A stretch of DNA of 64,000 nt. Origin: DATJFQ01 sp035495555 (GTDB taxonomy: Bacteria; Acidobacteriota; Vicinamibacteria; Vicinamibacterales; 2-12-FULL-66-21). How positions within the stretch are numbered: the stretch's first letter is position 1; each line of letters opens with the position of its first letter. The stretch spans positions 1 to 64,000 of the forward strand of contig DATJFQ010000055.1 of the NCBI GenBank assembly GCA_035495555.1. The letters are read 5' to 3'. The notes under the pieces are model-generated. The model saw nothing but the letters and a program-made list of their open reading frames with translations, ran no database searches and had not been told where the DNA came from. Of this stretch, positions 8,117-15,572 are shown piece after piece. A program made the position numbers and the translations under genes.

Positions 8117-9775
8117 ATGAACACAATCCGGGTGCCAGTCTGGCGACGTATCGGTACAATGGCCCAAGCCCCTTTCGCTGCAACGACTTCGATGGATTCC
8201 AGCACCGCCGCGACAGCGGCCCACGCCGCGCAGTCACGCCCCAGCGTGGCGATGTTGCGCCGGCCGCTCTCGGTGAGGACCCGCCTCGCGCTGCTCATCA
8301 CGCTTGCGGTCGCGGTCATCATCGGCGTGCAGGCGGTCATCGAAAGCAGCATTTTCGAGCGGGGGGTCGAGCGGGACCTCCGCGAGAACGCCCGGCTGAC
8401 CGCGCTTGCCGTCGCGGACGATTTCGAGCTCCGCCGCGATCCCATCGATCCGGATGCGCTGGCGCGCACGCTCCGCGAATTCGCACTCGGCGCGCCCTCC
8501 ATTCGCACGATCTCCATCGTCGAGACCACCGATGGCGGCACGGGTACCGTCCTCGCGAGCACCGCGTCGATCGAGCGTGAGGAAGCCGTCGCGGCGGCGG
8601 TCGCGGCGGCGTCGCGCCATCAAACGATTACGTTCGATCCGACGCCGGCGTCGACGATCGTTGCCGTACCGGTCCACAACGGACAATCGACAGGCGCAGC
8701 GGTGGTCACAGCGTCGATGGGATCGGTGATGCAGCTTCGTACGACAGGGCGCCGAGTGACGCTCTGGTTCGCGCCGGCCGTCGTCATCGTCCTCACGCTC
8801 ATCATCGATCTCTTCGTACGGCGGCTCATCCATCGGCCCATCGCCCGCATTCACGAAACCATGGGGCTCGTGGGCGCCGGCGACTTCTCCGCCCGTGCGC
8901 CCATCCTTCGTCACGACGAGATCGGCGAAGTCGCCGCCGGTCTCAACCAGATGCTGCGACGGCTGCAGGAGCTGAACGACGCGCTGCAGGAACGCGTCGA
9001 TGCCGCGACGGGCGAACTCCGCCTGCGCAATCAGGAGCTCGTCGAAACCTACCAGCGCGTGTTCGCGCTGCGTGAAGCGCTGGGCCGCGCCGAACAGATG
9101 GCGGCGATCGGCCAGACGGCGGCATCGGTGGCGCATCAGGTCGGGACGCCCTTGAACCTCATTTCCGGCTATGTGCAGATGCTGCAGGAAGACCGCGCGA
9201 TGGATCCGAAGGCCGCACGGCGCCTCGCAATCGTGCAGGAGCAGATCGGCAAGGTGGCCTCGGTCGTCCGGACGATGCTCGACAACGCGCGCCGCCCGGA
9301 TACGCGGTGGGCTGTGAGCGTCAACTCGCTGCTGGCCCGCGTCGCCGACGTGGCGCGGCCGAAGCTCGACATGTCGCGCATCGCATTGACGCTCGACGTC
9401 TCTCCGGCGCTTCCAATGATCGAAGCCAACACCGAGGAGCTCGAACTGGCGATTCTGAACCTCGTGAACAACAGCCTCGACGCGATGCCCGCCGGCGGGG
9501 CGCTGACCATCACCGCCCGCAGCGTGGACGCGCGCGTCCGGATCGAAATTTCCGATACGGGCCACGGGATCGATCCGGAACTGCTGCCCCGCATCTTCGA
9601 ACCGTGGGTCACGACGAAGCCGCCGGGCCGCGGCACGGGCCTTGGGCTCAGCATCACGCGCGACGTCATCAGCCGCCATAGCGGAACGATCACCGCCGCA
9701 AGCGAACCCGGCCGGACGACCTTCGCGATCGACTTACCGGCCGCGCCGTCGGACGCCGGCCACCAGGACGCGTGA
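8117..9775 (+). CDS. Membrane sensor histidine kinase
   Basis: 552 residues. Transmembrane helices at about 57-76 and 214-233 enclose a ~135-residue periplasmic sensor domain without recognised fold. A HAMP linker (about 234-290), a coiled coil, and the HisKA domain with His340 in SVAHQVGTPLN follow. The HATPase domain shows the N box (NLVNNSLDAMP), G1 (DTGHGID) and G2 (GRGTGLGLS). This is the NtrB/DctB-like type that drives sigma-54 regulators. Its TGA overlaps the start of the response regulator (TGATG), so the two form a coupled pair. The start is uncertain: ATGs at 8159 and 8252 are possible and none has a strong ribosome site. The signal is unknown. Confidence 0.93.
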   Translation: MNTIRVPVWRRIGTMAQAPFAATTSMDSSTAATAAHAAQSRPSVAMLRRPLSVRTRLALLITLAVAVIIGVQAVIESSIFERGVERDLRENARLTALAVADDFELRRDPIDPDALARTLREFALGAPSIRTISIVETTDGGTGTVLASTASIEREEAVAAAVAAASRHQTITFDPTPASTIVAVPVHNGQSTGAAVVTASMGSVMQLRTTGRRVTLWFAPAVVIVLTLIIDLFVRRLIHRPIARIHETMGLVGAGDFSARAPILRHDEIGEVAAGLNQMLRRLQELNDALQERVDAATGELRLRNQELVETYQRVFALREALGRAEQMAAIGQTAASVAHQVGTPLNLISGYVQMLQEDRAMDPKAARRLAIVQEQIGKVASVVRTMLDNARRPDTRWAVSVNSLLARVADVARPKLDMSRIALTLDVSPALPMIEANTEELELAILNLVNNSLDAMPAGGALTITARSVDARVRIEISDTGHGIDPELLPRIFEPWVTTKPPGRGTGLGLSITRDVISRHSGTITAASEPGRTTFAIDLPAAPSDAGHQDA

Positions 9776-11124
9776 TGCCCAGGATTCTGATTGTCGATGA
9801 CGACGGCGAGACCTGCCGGTTCATGGCGGAACTGCTGGAGCGGTCGGATCGCGACATCCGGACGACACAACGCGTCGACGAAGCCCTGCGGCTCGCGCGG
9901 GAGCCGTTCGACCTGCTCATCTCCGACATCAACCTCGACGCCGCGCAGAACGGGATGGACGTCCTGCGCACGTTCAAACAGGCGAACCGCAACGGACAGG
10001 TCGTTCTCATCAGCGGCTTCGGAACCCTCCAGACCGCAATCGAAGCCGTGCGGGCGGGCGCATACGATTACATCAGCAAGCCCTTCAACATCTCGGAGGT
10101 GAAGGCGACCGTCGAACGGGCGCTGGCGGACGCGTCGGCGCCGGCGCCGGAACAGCGGCCACAACTCGAGCCTCCACCGCCTGGACTGATCGGCCGGACG
10201 GCCAGCATGCTCGCCGTCTACAAACAGATCGCGCACGCGGCCAACGCCGCGGCGCCCGTGCTGATCATCGGCGAGAGCGGCACGGGTAAGGAACTCGTGG
10301 CCCGGGCGATCCATACCAACGGCCGCCGCGCCTCGCGGCCCTTCGTGCCGATCAACTGCGGGGCGCTCACCGAAACGGTGCTGGAATCCGAACTGTTCGG
10401 GCACACGCGCGGCGCCTTCACGGGCGCGGTGGCCGACACGAAGGGGATCTTCGAGCAGGCGAACGGAGGCACCGTTTTTCTCGACGAAATCGGCGAGACG
10501 TCACCGGCACTGCAGGTGAAGTTGCTGCGCGTGCTGCAGGAAGGCGAAGTGCGTCCGGTCGGCGCGAGCCGGCTCGTGAAAGTCGACGTCCGCGTCGTCG
10601 CCGCGACCAATGTGGACCTGGAAACGGAAGTGTCCCAGCAGCGCTTCCGCCAGGATCTGTTCTATCGCCTCAGTGTGATCGTCATTCGCGTCCCCAGTTT
10701 GCGCGAGCGACGCGAAGACATCCCGCTGCTGATCGAGACCTTCCTTCGAAACGCCTGCAGCCGCGCGGGACGTCGTGTCGATCTGAGCCGCGACGCGATC
10801 GCGGCGCTGACACACTATCGCTGGCCGGGCAACGTGCGCGAACTGGAGAACACGATCGAGCGGCTCGTGGTGCTGAGCCGCGGGTCGAGCGTCGATCTCG
10901 CCGACCTGCCCTTCAAGCCGCCGACGGGCCCCGATCTCGAGGCGCGGCTCTTCGTCGATCTGCCGTCGCTCGACGAAATCGAGCGGCGCTATCTGCTTCA
11001 CGTCATCGAACAGGTCGGGGGGAACCGCACGCGCGCCGCCGAGGTGCTCGGAATCGACCGGCGCACGCTGTACCGCATGGCGGAGCGGTTTGGGATCGCG
11101 CTCTCGGAAGAGAGAGGGGCGTAA
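9775..11124 (+). CDS. Sigma-54-dependent response regulator (NtrC family)
   Basis: 449 residues in three domains. The receiver (residues 1-~120) has phospho-acceptor Asp51 in LLISDINLD and the conserved Lys in YISKPFN. The AAA+ sigma-54 interaction domain has Walker A GESGTGKE, the GAFTGA loop that contacts sigma-54, and Walker B GGTVFLDEIGE. A Fis-type helix-turn-helix lies at the C-terminus (AAEVLGIDRRTLYRMAERFGI). Phosphorylated by the kinase encoded just upstream, it should activate -24/-12 promoters elsewhere. The ATG at 9775 overlaps the kinase stop; a GTG one codon earlier is possible. Target genes cannot be inferred from this window. Confidence 0.96.
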   Translation: MPRILIVDDDGETCRFMAELLERSDRDIRTTQRVDEALRLAREPFDLLISDINLDAAQNGMDVLRTFKQANRNGQVVLISGFGTLQTAIEAVRAGAYDYISKPFNISEVKATVERALADASAPAPEQRPQLEPPPPGLIGRTASMLAVYKQIAHAANAAAPVLIIGESGTGKELVARAIHTNGRRASRPFVPINCGALTETVLESELFGHTRGAFTGAVADTKGIFEQANGGTVFLDEIGETSPALQVKLLRVLQEGEVRPVGASRLVKVDVRVVAATNVDLETEVSQQRFRQDLFYRLSVIVIRVPSLRERREDIPLLIETFLRNACSRAGRRVDLSRDAIAALTHYRWPGNVRELENTIERLVVLSRGSSVDLADLPFKPPTGPDLEARLFVDLPSLDEIERRYLLHVIEQVGGNRTRAAEVLGIDRRTLYRMAERFGIALSEERGA

Positions 11125-11196
11125 ACAACCACCAATCTCACAACTACCAACTGCACAAGAGGACTTCTTGCGTCGTTGGGCACTGCGCAATTGGCG
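11125..11196. repeat. CACAAC/GTTG imperfect hairpin with TTGCGTCGTTG
   Basis: A left arm rich in ACAACCACCA/CACAACTACCAAC is followed by TTGCGTCGTTG and a GTTG-rich right arm. It belongs to the same family as 1436-1504 and 61309-61387. It follows the response-regulator stop directly. Confidence 0.5.
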
Positions 11197-11209
11197 GTCA
11201 CCCATCGGC

Positions 11210-11228
11210 AGGCGACGCCTCGTCGCCT
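11210..11228. promoter_or_regulatory. Possible operator of the toxin-antitoxin pair
   Basis: The perfect dyad AGGCGAC-GCCTC-GTCGCCT lies 50 bp upstream of the Xre-type antitoxin. Antitoxins of this class often repress their own operon by binding such a dyad. Only position and symmetry support this. Confidence 0.35.
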
Positions 11229-11278
11229 CCCGGCCGCCGGGTTGCAGTTGCAAGCTCAGACGTGATAGCTTTCATTTG

Positions 11279-11665
11279 ATGGGAACGCCCGCTATCGCCA
11301 CGGCAAACGCCGCACCAGCCGAGGCGGCAGCGGTGCTCGCAAAAGCCACCCTGGCGGCGGCGCGACGGCTCGGCCTGTCGAATCGCGATCTCGCGCGGGT
11401 GCTCGGCACCAGCGAGGCCTCGGTGTCGCGCCTCTCGAGCGGCCGCGGGCTGCAGCCGGGGCGTGCGGACGCGGCGCTCGCGCTGCTGTTCGTGCGGCTC
11501 TTCCGGAGTCTGGACGGCGTGACGGGCGGCAGCGACGCGAACGCGCGCGCGTGGTTCACAGCGGCCAACCAGCACCTCGGCGGCATTCCCGCCGTCCTCG
11601 TGACGTCGCCGGAAGGTCTCGTGAATGTCGTCCAGTATCTGGACGCAGTCCGCGGGAAGCTCTAG
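11279..11665 (+). CDS. Xre/MbcA/ParS-type antitoxin
   Basis: 128 residues. An N-terminal helix-turn-helix (DLARVLGTSEASVSRLSSG, about residues 40-58) is followed by the antitoxin/toxin-binding C-terminal domain. That domain carries the family's NQHLGGIPAVLV and EGLVNVVQYLD motifs; the glycine-proline loop and final helix plug the toxin's active site in characterised RES-Xre pairs. The ATG at 11279 is the first that fits; longer in-frame extension starts inside the response regulator. The RES toxin starts 41 bp before this gene ends, the normal antitoxin-first order. It probably autorepresses through the dyad at 11210-11228. Confidence 0.92.
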   Translation: MGTPAIATANAAPAEAAAVLAKATLAAARRLGLSNRDLARVLGTSEASVSRLSSGRGLQPGRADAALALLFVRLFRSLDGVTGGSDANARAWFTAANQHLGGIPAVLVTSPEGLVNVVQYLDAVRGKL

Positions 11666-12386
11666 GATCCGGCGCCTCACCTCGGAACCGCGGCGCATCG
11701 TCGAGGCGCAGCACCGCGTGTCCACCCGCAAGCTCGTAGACTCCGATCGCGAGCAGGCAATCCTCGAGCAGTTGCTCGACTCCTCGAAACCGCCGCTCCC
11801 GGCCGACGCCGGCGGCCTGCACTACCTGCTCTCGACGCCGTTCCGCTATCCTCCGCTGGCGCACGGATCGCGCTTCGGCCCGCGCTGGGAGCGGGGGATC
11901 TGGTATGGATCGGAGTCGCTGCAGACGGCGCTCGCCGAGGTGGCGTATTACCGTCTCGTGTTCCTCGAAGGCACCGAGGCGCCGCTCGCGCCGCTCGAAA
12001 CGGAACTGACGGCGTTCACCGTTCCAGTCATGGCCCGCCGGGGGATCGATCTGTCGTCGCGCGCGTTCGAGCGCTGGGGCGACGCGCTCACCTCGAAGAC
12101 GACCTACGCCGGCACCCAGCCCCTGGGGCGCGCCATGCGCGCCGCAGGAGTGGAGGCGTTTCGGTTCGTGTCGGCGCGCGACCCCGGCGGCGGCACGAAC
12201 ATCGGCGTGTTCACGGCGGCCGCGTTCGGCGCGCCGCGGCCGCGGAAGCTCCAGACCTGGCACTCGGTGGCGACGCGCGCGGCGGTGGAGTTTTCGAAGC
12301 GCGACTACTTCGAGCGCCTGTCGTACAGCTTTCCTCGCGAGCTGTTTCTCGTGCGAGGTGCCTTGCCGCACCCCGCGATTGGATAG
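11625..12386 (+). CDS. RES-domain toxin
   Basis: 253 residues. RES domains are ADP-ribosyltransferase-like folds that destroy NAD+ by phosphorolysis or hydrolysis, arresting growth. The characteristic Arg, Glu and Ser set is visible: the Arg and Glu in the SRFGPRWERGIWYGSE region with the following AEVAYYR, and a serine before the C-terminal GGTNIGVFT/HSVATR region. The gene overlaps the antitoxin by 41 bp in another frame. The ATG at 11625 is the first available. The conserved part begins near RLTSEPRRIV, so a start a few codons later cannot be excluded. It ends just before the convergent propeller gene. Confidence 0.9.
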   Translation: MSSSIWTQSAGSSRIRRLTSEPRRIVEAQHRVSTRKLVDSDREQAILEQLLDSSKPPLPADAGGLHYLLSTPFRYPPLAHGSRFGPRWERGIWYGSESLQTALAEVAYYRLVFLEGTEAPLAPLETELTAFTVPVMARRGIDLSSRAFERWGDALTSKTTYAGTQPLGRAMRAAGVEAFRFVSARDPGGGTNIGVFTAAAFGAPRPRKLQTWHSVATRAAVEFSKRDYFERLSYSFPRELFLVRGALPHPAIG

Positions 12387-12404
12387 GCATCCCGAAAAAC
12401 GCCC

Positions 12405-14120
12405 TTACCAGTCGATTTCCATGTCGACGACGTGTTTGAACGGCAGCACGCGCGCCGTCGCGGGACCGCCGGTTGCGTCGACCAGCAGCACGCCGGCCGC
12501 GGCATTGATGACGGCGTGCTTCCCGTCCGCCGAAATCTGCGGAGACGAAAAACTGTAGCTGCTGCCCTTCGCCAGATCGTCGAGCTTCTTGTTGGTCGTC
12601 AGATCCACCGCGTGGACGGCGCCGTCGTCCATGACGAGCGCAATGCCCGCCCCTGGCATGAAATGGACGGCAGAACCGTCCGCTCCCACTTTCTCGATGA
12701 TGTGACCCGTCTCCGCGTCGATGATCGTCACGTCCGACGTCTGGCGGTTGACGACGTAAACGGCTTTGCTGTCGGGCCGCACCGCGATCGACTGGTTGGG
12801 ATCTCGCACGCTGTACTCGGTGTACGTGTAGTACGTCTGCCCCTTCCGCTCGGCGTCGCGCCGCGCGTCAGCCTTCGAGTTCGCGGTGTCGGCCGCGGCG
12901 GTGACGGCCGCAAAAATGCGCGAACCCATGCGGCCGGTGACAACCTTGTCGAGCTGCGTTCCGTTCTCCAGATCGTACGTGTAGAGGTTCTGCTGCGCGA
13001 TGGCGAACGCCCGCCGGCCGTCCGGGCTCAACGCAAACTCCTGCCCCAGATAGTGCTCACGCATTTCGGCGACCTGCGACAAATCCCGACTGTTCAACGT
13101 CGTTATGGCGGACCAGCTGACGACGAACAACCGCTTTCCGTCCGCCGTCGAGCGGATGTACTCCGGCGACGGGACCGTCGCCACGGGACCGATGATTCTG
13201 GCGCCGCGGATGGCGCGCAGTTCGCCAGGCCGGTTCTTCTGACCCTTGACGGGGGCGCCATCGCTCACGAGCAGCAACTGCTGCCCCGCTTCGTCGAGGA
13301 CGAGGCCACGCGGCTTGGATCCCACGTCGTACGCATTCTCGACTTTGCGCGATTCCAACGAGACGACGTGCAGCCGTCCGTTGATGTTTTTCTCGGGATT
13401 GCCCGAGGGATCGCCGCGGTCGAGCAGATACACATACTTGCCGTCCGGGGACAGGACGGGATCGCGGGGATCGCCTTCGAACGTCAACGTCGCGACGCTC
13501 TTCGCGGTCTGCAGGTCGATCACCTGCAGTTCCGCCGCGGGCAGTGGTGTCTGCTTCGGTTTGCCGCGCTGCGCGAGGACAACGGCCGTCTTCCCGTCCG
13601 GCGTCGCAAAGAACGCCGCCGCCGGCCGCGCGAGCGGCACGCGTCCACTGACCTGCCCTGCTGCAAGGTCGACGACGACAACTTCACGCGGCAGGTTTTC
13701 TTCGGGCCGTTTGCCGACGTATCCCGGACAGATGACGGCGAGCCGGTCACCGCGGTCGCTGAGCATGACGGAGTCTTCGAGTCCCGCACCCAGTTCGATG
13801 CGCGCCTGTGGCGTGAGCTTCGCCGCGTCGAGGATCGTGAGCGACGACTTCGTTTTCGCCTGGAAGCCGGCATCGCCCGCGTCCTTCCCGGTGCCGTGAT
13901 CGAGGACCAGCAGCCGTTTTCCATCGTGCGTGCGCAGCAGCACACTCGGTGAGCCCTCGAGTGCTGCGGTCTGCAGCACCTTGCCGGACTGGAGATCGAC
14001 CGCGGTGACCGATGGAGCGCCCTGATCGAGGACGAATACCCTGTGCGTACCTGTTTGGGCGTGTGCCGGGACGGCGGAGGCCAGCGCGGCCACCGCAATT
14101 GCCAGTGCGTGTCTTCGCAT
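12405..14120 (-). CDS. Secreted YVTN/WD40-like beta-propeller protein
   Basis: 571 residues with a signal peptide (MRRHALAIAVAALASAVPAHA). The remainder is built from beta-propeller blades of the YVTN kind, for example LTILDAAKLTPQARIELGAG, VSPDGKYVYLLDRGDPSG and DVTIIDAETGHIIEKV. The blades repeat phrases such as SPDGRRAFA and DGKRLFVV. Such proteins act as periplasmic or surface scaffolds. The ATG at 14120 has AGGAGCTGAC directly upstream and starts the signal peptide; a longer in-frame start at 14222 does not. It is monocistronic, converging with the toxin gene and divergent from the next small secreted protein. Confidence 0.85.
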   Translation of the reverse strand: MRRHALAIAVAALASAVPAHAQTGTHRVFVLDQGAPSVTAVDLQSGKVLQTAALEGSPSVLLRTHDGKRLLVLDHGTGKDAGDAGFQAKTKSSLTILDAAKLTPQARIELGAGLEDSVMLSDRGDRLAVICPGYVGKRPEENLPREVVVVDLAAGQVSGRVPLARPAAAFFATPDGKTAVVLAQRGKPKQTPLPAAELQVIDLQTAKSVATLTFEGDPRDPVLSPDGKYVYLLDRGDPSGNPEKNINGRLHVVSLESRKVENAYDVGSKPRGLVLDEAGQQLLLVSDGAPVKGQKNRPGELRAIRGARIIGPVATVPSPEYIRSTADGKRLFVVSWSAITTLNSRDLSQVAEMREHYLGQEFALSPDGRRAFAIAQQNLYTYDLENGTQLDKVVTGRMGSRIFAAVTAAADTANSKADARRDAERKGQTYYTYTEYSVRDPNQSIAVRPDSKAVYVVNRQTSDVTIIDAETGHIIEKVGADGSAVHFMPGAGIALVMDDGAVHAVDLTTNKKLDDLAKGSSYSFSSPQISADGKHAVINAAAGVLLVDATGGPATARVLPFKHVVDMEIDW

Positions 14121-14350
14121 GTCAGCTCCTGGGGGTGAGTCGACGTGTTCGACGACCGATTGTGAATGCCGATTGTGGCCCGAAAGGCGTGGGAGTTCTG
14201 GAAAAATCTGACGGCACGGCAAAAAAGGACGCCGGCTGGGTTGAGTCGCAGCGGCGCGCCAGGACCCGTCAGGGGCTTGCAGTACAACGCTTCTCCCGGG
14301 GACTCGTCGAATCGCGGGCGATGATATCCTCGCGGCTGAACGGAGGGTAT

Positions 14351-14785
14351 ATGACGAAACGGCTGTCTCTCATCGTGGCACTGTCGGCGATCCTCGTGAC
14401 GAGCGCCATCGCCCAAACGACCGCTGGACAGCGGACCATCCAGGTGGACATCAACTACACAGGATCAGGACACGTCGACGCGAGCCACAAGATTTACGTT
14501 GCGCTGTGGGACTCCGCAGACCTGCAGAACGGCACGCCCGTGGCCGTGAAATCGCTGGATTCGAAAAAAGGCACCGTCACCTTTTCGGACGTCCAGAAGG
14601 TCCCGGCGTACGTCAGTGCCGCTTTCGACCCGACGGGTAGCTGGACGGCACAGTCCGCACCGCCGAAGGGTTCCTCGCTCGGGATGTACAGCGAGGACCG
14701 TCAGAAGCCCGAGCCGATCGACGTCGCCGCCGGCAAAACGGTGAAGGTCGGCATCACCTTCGACGATTCCGTGACGGTCCACTGA
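14351..14785 (+). CDS. Small periplasmic protein of unknown function
   Basis: 144 residues with a signal peptide (MTKRLSLIVALSAILVTSAIA) cleaved before QTTAG. The mature part is a single beta-sandwich-like domain (TIQVDINYTGSG, KIYVALWDSADL, GTVTFSDVQKVPAYVSAAFD, VKVGITFDDS). This resembles carboxypeptidase-regulatory or DUF2141-type domains, though the family is not certain. The start at 14351 is fixed by GGAGGG nine bases upstream and by the signal peptide. It lies divergently from the propeller protein, with a ~230-bp shared upstream region. Confidence 0.7.
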   Translation: MTKRLSLIVALSAILVTSAIAQTTAGQRTIQVDINYTGSGHVDASHKIYVALWDSADLQNGTPVAVKSLDSKKGTVTFSDVQKVPAYVSAAFDPTGSWTAQSAPPKGSSLGMYSEDRQKPEPIDVAAGKTVKVGITFDDSVTVH

Positions 14786-14841
14786 GCGCATGCGCGGGAT
14801 CGCGTGCAGGACGTCCGCAGATAGAGCTGCGCATCGAGGCG

Positions 14842-15537
14842 ATGGTCATACCGGCTGAAGGCACCTTCGATTACGTGTTCGACATCGAGGGCGACATCCG
14901 TACTTCAAACACCATCGGCCGGCCGCGTGAGCCGCTGAGCAAGGCCGACCGGGGCGTCGTTGGGCACGCGCCGGTCCTCACGGCTGTCGATTACCAGCGC
15001 GAAGCGTGGCAGGTGTATGCGCGGCTCACGCTGACCGCGTCGGATCCGCGCAACGCAGGCGTTGCGCACGCGTCGTTCTCGGTCGACCGCGCACTGGTGA
15101 ACACGCTTCGTCGAGGCGATCTGGTGTACCTGGCCCGCACGAACTGTGGCGGCCTCGGTCTGTCCGTCCTGCGCGAAGGCGCGCTGATTGCCGCGGCCGG
15201 GGCCGTAACGGACGTGCCGCTCGGTTCGGATAACTTCGCGCGCATTCCTGCCGATCTCGTGCGGCAGGTCGAGAGCGTCTTCGGGACGCGCGACGGCGAA
15301 TACCGGATGCCCGAGTCCCCTGTCGAACTCTCGCTCTGCGGCGAGACGAAGATCCTGCATTCAGGGCGGCCGCAGATGGGCCTCTTCGACGTGTTCGTCA
15401 GACACGGCTTCCTGAACGGCGTTCCCGGCATGGATGTCAGCGCGTCGATAGAGCGGCGCGGCGTGTGCCCGGCTACGGCCGCACACACCTCGGCTCAACT
15501 GCTGGAAGAGCTCGGACTTCAGCTGTCCCGGGACTAG
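14842..15537 (+). CDS. Protein of unknown function
   Basis: 231 residues, cytoplasmic by lack of signal or membrane segments. I do not recognise a family. Visible features are an N-terminal EGTFDYVFDIEGDIRT segment and a central DLVYLARTNCGGLGLSVLREG containing a Cys-Gly-Gly. The C-terminal part has three cysteines spread over ~50 residues. Codon use is like its neighbours, with strong third-position GC, supporting real coding. It follows the small secreted protein by 56 bp on the same strand and converges with the kinase-propeller gene. Confidence 0.6.
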   Translation: MVIPAEGTFDYVFDIEGDIRTSNTIGRPREPLSKADRGVVGHAPVLTAVDYQREAWQVYARLTLTASDPRNAGVAHASFSVDRALVNTLRRGDLVYLARTNCGGLGLSVLREGALIAAAGAVTDVPLGSDNFARIPADLVRQVESVFGTRDGEYRMPESPVELSLCGETKILHSGRPQMGLFDVFVRHGFLNGVPGMDVSASIERRGVCPATAAHTSAQLLEELGLQLSRD

Positions 15538-15572
15538 TCCCCTGGACACTAAAGGCTTTCGAAAGAGATACT

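Noticed and set aside
11625..12386. The RES protein as a metabolic enzyme unrelated to the gene before it
   Set aside because: The 41-bp overlap with an Xre/MbcA-type antitoxin and the preserved RES region favour a toxin-antitoxin pair.
12432..13952. A 506-residue frame antisense to the propeller gene
   Set aside because: Its composition is dominated by Arg, Val and Asp from reverse-complemented codons. The minus-strand gene has a signal peptide, a ribosome site and clear blades.
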